Assembly: GCA_019914995.1 (NCBI GenBank)
Contig: CM034130.1
Coordinates: 7,502,001-7,566,000 of the forward strand
Source: Acanthochlamys bracteata
Lineage: Eukaryota > Streptophyta > Magnoliopsida > Pandanales > Velloziaceae
Length of the DNA stretch: 64,000 nucleotides
Direction: 5' to 3'
Shown here piece after piece: positions 11,878-21,472 of the stretch. How positions within the stretch are numbered: the first letter of the stretch is position 1; each line of letters starts with the position of its first letter. The notes under the pieces are model-generated. The model had not been told where the DNA came from. It did no database searches and was given only the letters and a program-made list of their open reading frames with translations. Both the position numbers and the translations under genes were made by a program.

Positions 11878-12420
11878 TTATACTGAAATAGTCTCCGAGA
11901 CTGGTGCAGCCACTGCCAACGGCGACGTTCGACGACAAACCGGGCAAGTTGCTTGCCGTTTTAACCACTGATCAACACACTGAACGTGAAACCGGTGACC
12001 GCACTCCGGCAACAGCCGCAACTCATCCCTGTCTTTATACTCAGTTAAACAAATCGAGCAACAATTATCATCATCTGCAGCCTTCTTGTTGTCTTCCAAC
12101 GCATATAACATCTTCGGATAACTTTCCAAGATATCTTCATCAATACCGCTACTGCCGTTTACCTGTCCTTCTTCCGCCTCTTCAAGCTCATCTCCGGCAG
12201 CAACTGTACGTCGAAGTGACTGACGTCGAAAAGTTGGTGCTGGATTATTCCCGCAGCAGGCGGCGATAGCTACGAGGGATGCCGCGGCGCAGATGAACAA
12301 GACGACCAGGACGACGACGGTGAGAATGATAAGACCAACGGTGACGGCGACTTTGTTGCCGGAAGAATTATAAGTTTGGTTGAAGTATTGAATTCTGCCT
12401 GTGGTTGTGTTGTTACTCAT
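11878..12420 (-). CDS. ATL-type RING-H2 E3 ubiquitin ligase, single exon
   Basis: Intronless 180-aa protein starting at the ATG at 12420. The first 22 residues are polar and carry potential N-glycosylation sites (NNTT, NQT, NSS). Residues about 24-54 form a hydrophobic anchor ([19 protein letters not shown] and on). An acidic linker leads to [15 protein letters not shown], a GLD-like region. The RING-H2 domain is complete: CSIC, CGH-x2-H, QC, QWL and CPVC. The Ala/Val tail has no known motif. The protein belongs to the same ATL group as 9818-10279 but is clearly diverged outside the RING, so the duplication is not recent. Confidence 0.92.
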   Translation of the reverse strand: MSNNTTTGRIQYFNQTYNSSGNKVAVTVGLIILTVVVLVVLFICAAASLVAIAACCGNNPAPTFRRQSLRRTVAAGDELEEAEEGQVNGSSGIDEDILESYPKMLYALEDNKKAADDDNCCSICLTEYKDRDELRLLPECGHRFHVQCVDQWLKRQATCPVCRRTSPLAVAAPVSETISV

Positions 12421-13090
12421 TGTGATTTAATGGAAGAGATCAAACAGTGTTGGCAAGATTATTTCATATTTCTGTTGATCTTGTTTAGTATGATTATGTT
12501 TTTTGTTCAGGTCGTAAAATGGTCGCTGTTAAAGAAGTTGACTTAGAGAAAATTAACCATTGATAACTTGAAACAAAAGAAATCTTGAATAAACAACAGC
12601 AAATAACGAATCATATCATCGTTGATACCGGTGTTGTTGTCGTTCATGGGTTGAGATGGTTCGGTGCTGTGTTGAAAGCATGCCCACTTTTTGTTTATGT
12701 TGTTTTTGTTAATTAAGCAGGTAATCAGCTGCTAAACATATTCTTATATTTGTGTTTTTTCTAAATAAAATAAAAATTGGTTGAGTAATTTCTTTTTGTC
12801 TTTTTTGGCTTTAAGCATTGGAAAAAGCAAGACTTGGTTTATTGTTTTAAAAATGGGATTTAAATTAAAGTGGGCTACTTTGAAATCATTAAATTTGAGA
12901 AAGATTTCTAGGAGTGATTTACAATTATTTTTAAAATCTAAAACAATTATGCATATTTTTAAAAAATTTAAAAACATTGTAAAATGTATTATATAATTAT
13001 TATATGTATAAATTTTTTTTAAATAATAAATTTGTTATTTTTTTTTCAGAAAAGCAATTTATTTTCAGCTATTCTAAACATATTTTTGGG
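12421..13090. other. Intergenic region upstream of the ATL gene
   Basis: Probable promoter of the 11878-12420 gene followed by AT-rich DNA. No gene seen. Confidence 0.4.
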
Positions 13091-13412
13091 CGTATTTGGT
13101 AGTGCTTATAAAATAGAGCTTTTCTAAAATAGAAAATATTTTTATCTTTTTTGAAAAACGAGTTCTATTTTTTTACTTCCAAAAAAATAATTAAAATATG
13201 CAATAAAAAGATCTCACTTGGTAGAATTTTTTTACACTATCAAAATTTTTAAATAAATTTTCTAAATACTTATAAAATATATATTAAAAAATATAAAATA
13301 AAAAAAGTTGAAAAACTTTTAAATAAAATTTCTAAATACTTATAAAATATATATTAAAAAATATAAAATAAAAAAAGTTGAAAAACTGTTTATGATAAGC
13401 AGTGCCAAATGC
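13091..13412. mobile_element. MITE-like element with inverted termini and internal tandem duplication
   Basis: The left end GTATTTGGTAGTGCTTATA is an imperfect inverted match of the right end, whose reverse complement is GCATTTGGCACTGCTTATCA. The interior is almost pure A/T with no ORF of note. Two copies of a 70-bp unit lie at 13251-13320 and 13321-13390. Short length, terminal inverted repeats and no coding capacity fit a MITE; the superfamily is not clear. Confidence 0.6.
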
Positions 13413-13724
13413 AGACTTTATAGATTGGTCTAAATAGGTGTTATTGGTGATTCAGTGAACGTGATGTATGATGTGTAGCAGCATGAGAGCGATTGTGTTT
13501 GTGGGGACGTTTGAGAATGCAACGAAGTTTTTCTATAATAAATGACAGAAAAACAATTTTATTTATTTAACCCAAAATAAATAATAAAAATTATACATAT
13601 AATAATAACTTATGATATATAATTATTTTATAATTTTTCAGAATTTAAAATTATTTCATAAAAATATAAAATATTACATAATATTTATAATAGTAAATAC
13701 TTGAAAAATAATATCAAATTAGGG

Positions 13725-14650
13725 ACAATAAATTATCATGTCAGATCAATGTATATAATAATTGGATCAAAATTTAATTCTAATCTAATTTATAAATTTA
13801 TTTAGATCAAAATTGTCAATCATAATCGAATATATTTAAATAAAATTAAAATTCATATCAATTTATTTAATAATTAAAATTATTATAATAAAAATTATAA
13901 AATTAATTTGTAATAATAATATGTGAAAAATTATTAATTATATATCTAAAATAGAAAATATTAATTTCAATGAAATTTATAAGTTAAGTAAGAAGTTAAT
14001 TATAGAGATGACAATTCGAGTTTGTCGGTCGGCTTCGGATCGTTTATTTAATGATCGGATCAAAATTATTAACTCTAATCTAATTTATTAATTTATACGG
14101 GTCAAAATTATCAATTCTAATTCAATCTATTTAATAATTGAATCAAATTTGGGTTGAGTTATTTAATAGTTAAATTTATAATAATTGTATAAAAGTAAAT
14201 GGTAAATATATAATATAATTTTAATAATTTTAAATTTATTATTGATTTTTTTCGTTACTAAAATTTTATTATACGTAAAGGAAGACTAGAAAAGAACCGT
14301 TTCTTCTAGATATGACAATTCGAATTAGCATGTCAGTTTCGGATTGATGTATTTAATAATCAGATCAAATTCGTAAAAACAATCGTAATATAAATCATAT
14401 ATTTATACATATCATAATTATCAATCACAACCGAACTAAATAGATCGATTTTAGTTGAATTTTTAAATCAGGTCATATATTATAACTTATAATTAATTAA
14501 AATATAATAAATTAAAAATATATATATATAAATTAAATTAAATTCAAAATTGAGCAAACTCTGCTAATGTTAAAGCTGAATTCGATTTAAATAAGTCAGT
14601 TTCAAATCGGATTTACTACGATCATATATTGCCATCTATAGCAAACATCT
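13725..14650. repeat. Tandem/nested AT-rich repeats sharing a GACAATTCG head
   Basis: Two alignable copies start near 14004 (GATGACAATTCGAGTTTGTC) and 14306 (ATATGACAATTCGAATTAGC), each continuing through GTTTCGGAT- and ATCGGATCAAA-like words. A third, headless copy starts near 13735. The far end near 14630 (ATATTGCCATCTATAG) reads in reverse complement as CTATAGATGGCAATAT, resembling the head TAGATATGACAAT, which suggests terminal inverted repeats. A related, more decayed copy lies at 20308-20800. Confidence 0.5.
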
Positions 14651-15520
14651 CCTATGAAAAATGCAGCTAATTTAATGACATGCTTATTTGTGTGAAATAA
14701 ATATTAAAAAGCATTAAAAAATAAACTATTAGAAAAAAATTAGTAGAAGTAATATTTTAAAATAAATATAAAATCTTTACAAATAACTTTTTATTGAAAA
14801 TTTATTTTTGGGTGAAGTAAATTTGCTCAAAATAATTGAAGAGATGAGTAAGGAGAAGATCAGAAATAATAGAAGAGGAAATTGGAGTATCGTAAATAAA
14901 GATCAAACGAGAGAGCAGTTTCATTTTGTTATGAAGCAAAAGTATATAGGAGTAGAGTTAATTATTTATTTATACAAATTTTAATTTATTAATCAAAATT
15001 TAAGGCAGTTTCTCGTGAAAAATTTGTGAAAAAGCATATAGAGAGATTTCAAAAAATTTAAAAAGTAAATATATGTATTTTATAACGTATATTATTTAAA
15101 TTTTTAAAATTTTTTTGAATGATATAGTATATCAATTTATTTAAAAGTTTTAAAAAAATCATGCCAAGCGTGTCTTCACGATGGTTGGAAGTTGCAACAA
15201 CTCTTGTAGCCGATTCTAATCTGATAAGATAATTAATATTTTCATTAGAAAAAAATGGGATGATTTTTAAAAGAAAGAGTCTATGATGTATAGCATGACA
15301 TATTCTATAATCTTATTTGAAATTAATTAAATTATAAACTACAGGATCCTTAATGCGAATTAATTGTTTATGCCTTTATGGTTCCAGTTTCATTGCAATT
15401 TGCAACTCCAATCCATAATTATATCAATTTATTTATTCCAAAGAAAAAAAAATCTCGTCGAAATTTTCATTTTTAATTAATTAATAAAAGGAAAAACCCG
15501 CGTAGAAACACCGCCAACAA
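14651..15520. other. AT-rich region upstream of the isomerase gene
   Basis: AT-rich, with no coding exon recognised. The final 150-200 bases before 15703 become less AT-rich and probably hold the promoter and 5' UTR of the next gene. Confidence 0.4.
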
Positions 15521-15702
15521 TAAGCAGCTGCGTCGTTCTCTGATCTCACAATCAGTCGACAGCTTTCACTTGCTCGAGCGGCGCCGCTGGCTTTCACGCT
15601 CGCGCAATGATTTGTCGATTGAATTGATAACCTTTTATTGTTCAAATTCTCTTTCTTTTGAGAGCTTGCTAGCTTGTAGTTCGATTGGGATCGGGTTCAT
15701 TC

Positions 15703-18695
15703 ATGGCGGTGGAATCCAACGGATCCGATTCATCTCTTCAATCCATCTGCTATGAGCGTGGATCTCTTCGTCTCCTCGATCAGGTACATACTCTTTTAAA
15801 AGCTTTTCTCCTTCGAATTATACTCTGATGGAGTTAGATAATGGTTTTATTGTATTTGTGTATATATTTTTTTTTCTGAAAATAAATAATCTTAAGCTGG
15901 AAGTTGGAGAATAACTAACTTTTCCGTCTTGCTGATTGATTGATTTCTCAGTTAGATTGTTTTCCCTTAGTTAGATTTTGGTAGTTACATAATTCAATTT
16001 GCGTATAGACTTACAATGCCCAAATGCAAGTTTTAGATTATTTTACATACTGACTTGCTTAGCGATTAGTCCAAGCGAAGTTTGCATCAAATCAAATCCT
16101 TGCATAAGAGTAAAAAGCTTGGATTTCTGGCAATTACTCAAAATAGATCTGTCTAACTATATCCGTTCATTGGATTACAGAGAAAGCTCCCACTTGAGAC
16201 AGTTTACTTGGACATTAAGAACTCTACTGATGGATGGTGAGCAAAATCTCGCTGGTCTGTTTATTTGTTGGCTGTAATATTTCTTTCATGCTTTTAATTT
16301 TTATCAAATGATGTTGGCATGGTTGGTTTTCTGCATGAAAGATTTGTTACACTACTTGTAAGATGACTGAGCTTAAATGGTCTGCTGTGGTTGTGTTTGA
16401 TCTTCCTATAAGCATCTGACTGCAGTGTGGTGTTAAATTGATGCTTGTTCTATCATAACTGACCTCAATTGTAAAAGATTTCACCTTGTGGAGAATAGGA
16501 AAACCAAATGATTTTTCATAGTTACTTTTAATGGAAACAGTGGTGGATGCCATGCAGATTTGACATGTACAATGCGGTACACATGACGTACGATTATATA
16601 ATTAATTGTTGTTTGATAGGTCTTCTATGTCAGTTTCATGATTTGACATGTACAATGCGGTACACATGACGTACGATTACCCCAGCAACCTACTTTTGAT
16701 GACTAGTCTTTCAGGTTATGTTATAGTCTTACAGAAGTTTTCTGATCTTTTCTTCTCTCTTTACTGCGATTTGAAACTTTCAAGAAGTTGAAGGATGAGT
16801 TCGGAATGACCTCTAGGTTCCATTTCTAAGGCTCAAACAATTAAATAAGAAATTCTGCTGCAGTATGTTCCATGCTCTTGCTTGCTTGATTCTATCATCT
16901 AGATGTTATGCTGAAACTTATATCTCTTCACCTGAATAAATTACATTTCCTGATGAATACATCTTTTACTTGGGATGCATTTCAGGAATGCAGTTCGAGA
17001 TATGGTGGTTCGTGGTGCACCAGCTATTGCGATAGCTGCAGCTCTCTCCTTAGCTGTGGAGGTGTCTAATCTCAATTTCAATGGAGCACCGAGAGATGCA
17101 GCTTCCTTCCTAGTTGACAAGCTGGAGTACCTTGTTTCCTGGTAATAAATTAATGTATTGTCTATTGAGCATGTTCACAATCACCTATGAAAGCAATAAA
17201 CTTGGCACAACGAACATTATTTTGTATTGCCATTTAAGTTCTTTCACTGAAAATGAATTTACTTTGTTGATAATGCCAGTCGGCCAACTGCTGTTAATCT
17301 TTCTGATGCGGCAACTAAGCTTCGAACTATCGTGACAAAGGTTTCTGAAACAGCAGTCAATGCTGAAACTGTTTTTCAGGTACTTTGTTATTAAGGAAAC
17401 TACTTTGAAATTTCTTTTGGAGATACTTGAGTACTTAATCTATTTTAGTATGTTTACTAATTGCAGCAATTTGTTATTTGTGTTTCTAAACTGATCTTTG
17501 TTCAAGTTTTTTTCGTCTCAAAGAGCTTGATTGGCACTTCAATCTATTTAATAGCACATTGCGAAAGTCTTGGCATATAAAATTTGGCAAAAGTCTTGTT
17601 TGGATGGAGTTATGTTCATATATATGACGTTAGAAGGGAATTCTCTTCTTGCTTTTGTGGTCTCTAACTCTGTTCTGTTTTGAAGGCATATATTGATGCT
17701 GCTGAAACTATGCTTACCGACGATGTTGCTGACAATAAAGCAATTGGGTTTCATGGGGCAAGCATTCTTCAGCAGATGCTAAATGATGGACAGAAGCTCT
17801 GTGTTTTGACTCATTGTAATACTGGCAGGTAGTGCTAAACCAGCTTTTTTGTTTTGATCATAGTATTTAGTTGCTGCTAATTTTTTGTTTGAACCAGTCT
17901 TGCCACTGCTGGTTATGGGACTGCCCTTGGTGTCATCCGTGCTCTTCATGCTCAAGGTCTCTTGGAAAGGGCATTCTGCACCGAGACACGACCATTTAAC
18001 CAGGCATGAATCATTTGCATTGTTTTAGTCAGAGAAAGATCACAGCCTAAAGAATTTTCATTCAACTTTTTATTTTTATTTTTTTTGGAAATTAATTTTA
18101 TTGTTTTATAAAATTTTCGTGAGGATTTGCGTTGCCTTTTTATACTACCAACTTTGATACATTTCTGCGGCAGTTTAATACTTGCTGACTTGAAGGGTAT
18201 TACTGATTCCAGGGTTCTAGGCTCACAGCCTTTGAGTTGGTTCATGATAGGATACCTGCAACCCTGATAGCTGACTCCGCTGCAGCTGCATTGATGAAGA
18301 CAGGGCGTATAAATGCTGTTATTGTTGGTGCTGATCATGTTGCCGCAAATGGCAAGTCAAGTGCTTTAGAAGTCATTAACCAAATTTAGTTACTTGTCAC
18401 TAACATCCTTTGCACAAACTTGTTATAGGGGACACCGCCAACAAAATTGGGACATACAACCTTGCTATTTCTGCATCATACCATGCAATACCATTCTATG
18501 TTGCAGCGCCAGTGACGTCGATTGATCTTTCGCTTTCTTCTGGTGATCAAATTGTTATAGAAGAACGATCCGCTAGCGAGCTATTGAACTCTGATGGAGG
18601 ACGTGGAAAGCAAGTAGCTGCATCTGGGATTTCTGTGTGGAATCCTGCATTTGATGTTACTCCAGCCAGTCTGATATGTGGAATCATTACTGAAA

Positions 18696-18730
<35 letters not shown>

Positions 18731-19787
18731 GGGTGTGCATTATATGTTAAGATTATGCATTATGAGCAACCTTGTCTGCATGTACTTGCATACTGGAATA
18801 TTAATCTTGCGAAAGCCTGGTACGCGATATTTTTTATCCTCGTCTTTCACCTCTCTCTCTCTCTCTCTCTCTCAAGCATGTGCGCACGCACGCACATGGG
18901 GCAATAGTTATGTATCAAGATTGAGTAAATATGGCTTGCACATAGGATGTTGATCATGCAAAGCAGTGATACTAGAAATGAAATATTTTATATTCTGTCC
19001 ATCTATGTCACAAACGTGATAATGATGTTTTATTAAAGAAGCATTTATCTAGCTGCATCCTGATACTCTGAGTAAGAGGTTTCTAGCAAGCTAGGAAATT
19101 TGGTAGCAATAATCATTGCATCTACACCTTGACAGCATTCATGGTACTTTTGAAAGGTCCTTTTTAATAGCCCGAGAATTCCTTCAACTATTTGTTCATT
19201 TACATGCCCTTTTGTTGATTGTTGCCCCTATCTAACAACATGTGTTTCAGTTACGGTATTGTTTTAATCACGGTAGAGGTATTGTTGCAATCAGCTCAGA
19301 TTGTTTGTTCATCAATGCTCATAAGAGTGGGGTGAAATTTATACAATTAGAGTATAGGGGGTAAAGGGCAAAGACCTTTTAAAAATGTCGTTCTAACTCA
19401 TTAAAGTGTTTCTGAAATATACCTTCAACTCTTTCCATAGCATCCACATTCATCTAGTATAAGCACCCCCTGTTCCTAAGATGGAGTTTAAGGACAAGTC
19501 AGAATGGTGTATTCCTTTCACCACTATGTCCAGATTGATGCACAATATTAGGATATTTCGGCTGGACATGCAGTGGTGTTTTCCATGTGGTATAATGATT
19601 CTTAGCAAATTCTAATCCTATGTTATTTAAGGATGAGCTTTTTCATTCATTAGCTTTATATAACGACTCATCCTGTACTTGGTATATCTTCCTGTTACAT
19701 CATTGTTCTCAGGGTGTCATCACAAAAGGTGCTGGTAAAGATTTCCTTATCAGAGAGTTCCTTGAGAATGTACCCCCTCTCAACTAA
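15703..19787 (+). CDS. MTI1: Methylthioribose-1-phosphate isomerase (MtnA)
   Basis: Isomerises 5-methylthioribose 1-phosphate to methylthioribulose 1-phosphate in the methionine salvage (Yang) cycle. Exons: 15703-15783, 16181-16236, 16986-17141, 17280-17379, 17686-17828, 17898-18003, 18213-18351, 18429-18697, 19713-19787; 1,125 bp, 374 aa, the same length as I recall for the Arabidopsis enzyme. The eIF2B-alpha-like fold is shown by [30 protein letters not shown] and TETRPFNQG. The catalytic pair is visible: Cys175 in THCNTG and Asp255 in [18 protein letters not shown], spaced 80 residues apart as in Bacillus MtnA (Cys160/Asp240). The residue after the Asp is His where the family usually has Arg. 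Introns 6 and 7 begin with GC instead of GT. The ATG at 15703 has a good context (TTCATGGCGG). Confidence 0.95.
16558..16680. repeat. Direct repeat, about 40 bp, in isomerase intron 2
   Basis: ATTTGACATGTACAATGCGG and the following 20 bases (to GTACGATTA) occur at about 16558-16597 and 16641-16680, essentially identical, with about 43 bp between. It contains the palindrome-like CATGACGTACG. Confidence 0.85.
18698..18875 (+). repeat. Two CT microsatellites in isomerase intron 8
   Basis: A (CT)n run directly follows the donor GT at 18698 and extends to about 18728; a second (CT)n run lies at about 18851-18873. The first array overlaps the 5' splice site, so length changes would act right at the donor. 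Confidence 0.9.
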
Positions 19788-20300
19788 ACTTTTATGGTGG
19801 TTAAGATTTGACTTCCAGGTCCTTAAGCTCTCCTGATGTGTATTTCTCAGGAATCGGAAGGTATATCTGATTGAGACTTCATCTTCTATTTTTGCTACTG
19901 ATGATTCTCATTTTTCTTATAACGGAGTCCACCATTCTCCTTGGCAGGGAGCAGCAGCTGTATAAACTAGGATCTCTCATGAATGCTTGAACAATAATTA
20001 TGTATTAGTGAGACTGGAACAGCAGAAGGCGGTATGTAGGTGCTATCTCAGTTGAATAAAAGTATAAACTACCAGGGTTTTGTTGTTTCACCTTATGCTC
20101 AGCTTATTTCTGGTGGATCGAGCATCAGCCGATATCTAAAATATCAAACAAATGTTGTCCCTGCCATTCTGCTGTAGCTCAGGTTAAAATTTACTTGAAA
20201 TGAAATGCTTCTGCTGGTGAAAAATAATAATAGAGAAGTTACAGAGAACTTATTATCTTTCTTTCACCTAAATGTGTAACAAAAAAAAAGCCGTTTTTTC
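19788..20300 (+). other. 3' UTR and downstream region of isomerase gene
   Basis: Non-coding sequence after the TAA at 19785-19787. It likely includes the 3' UTR; no other gene seen. Confidence 0.4.
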
Positions 20301-20307
20301 TCAATTA

Positions 20308-20800
20308 GGAGTGGCAACTTAGGTTAAAAGTTAGATTCAGGTCGACTTTTATAATACTGATCAAAATTGTTCAATTTTAATTAGATTCGTATAATTATAT
20401 TGATCAAAATTATTAAGTTTAATTTAATTTATATGATAATTAGATTGAATTTATATTTATTAAATTATTAAAATTAAAATTAATAAAAAAACTAATTTTT
20501 AATAATAATATGTAAAAATTATTAGCTATTACATATTTCAAAAAATATTAATTTTGATAATAAAAAAATTAAAAACTAATAGAAATTTGATTTTATATAT
20601 ATATACTTTAATATTGTAGTTTTAAATATGTTATGTTATTAGATAATATATGTATAGAAAGAATGTATAAATTAAATGGATCACCCGAAGTTGACTCAAA
20701 TCTATTTAAAATTTTGTAACAATTATGAGTTGATCAAAACTGATTTAAACCTGACTAATAAAATCCAATTTAAATAGATCAGTTTTGAGGTGCATTCATT
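20308..20800. repeat. Decayed AT-rich repeat related to the 13.7-14.6 kb family
   Basis: Begins GGAGTGGCAACTTAGG and carries repeated GATCAAAATTxTT and TAATTTAATTTATA words like the copies at 13725-14650. The end is near TTTAAATAGATCAGTTTTGAG. No coding capacity. Confidence 0.4.
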
Positions 20801-20941
20801 TGCTAGTGTAGCTTCTGTTTTTTGAAGTGCATTCATTAGCTGCAATCCAACGCATGTAAACAGTTCCTCATTGCATGATCAACTGTAGGAAAGGAACTTT
20901 ATCCAGTGAAGCCTACGCACGCACCAGGTCCTTGCTTCGTG

Positions 20942-21134
20942 AGATGTTTAGAAATATTTTTGAAATAAAATTTAAAAAATATTTTCATTTTATTTTAAAA
21001 ATAAATAAATAATGAAATTTTATAACGTAAAATTATTTTAATTATTAATAAATTTCTTAAAATATTACTAAATTTTATTTAAAACATAAATAAAATAATA
21101 TTATTGGAATAAAGTAAAACGCACTACCAAATGG
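20942..21134. mobile_element. MITE-like AT-rich element ending in AAACGCACTACCAAATG
   Basis: Left end GATGTTTAGAAATATTTT; right end AAACGCACTACCAAATGG. The interior is nearly all A/T. The right end is the inverted form of the CATTTGGTAGTGC-type terminus seen at 13091, so it belongs to the same or a sister family. Confidence 0.5.
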
Positions 21135-21472
21135 TCCTTGAAACTATCCATACCATCCATACTGACCATGAGATGCTTAATAGGGGTTGCATCAACGAAA
21201 TGTGACAAACTTTCCATCTACATAACTGCTGCACAAGGCACATCACATACAATTCAGAAACGTGCAACTTCTAACAACTGAGAATGAACCACCACAAACA
21301 CAGAACAAATGAATAGCTGCGCTGGCTTTTCTATATACACATTTGAATGTATCTCCACTATGGTGATTCACTGCCTAGTCTTTGCATCACTGCTTCTAAC
21401 ACAACCTTCATCTAGATGCAACCTAAGCTAATCGCTAGAATGGATGAATTATGTCACAGCTGCATGAACAAG

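Noticed and set aside
18410..18907. Open frame running from isomerase exon 8 through the CT repeats
   Set aside because: The Ser/Leu repeats are translated CT microsatellite in intron 8; the true exon ends at 18697.
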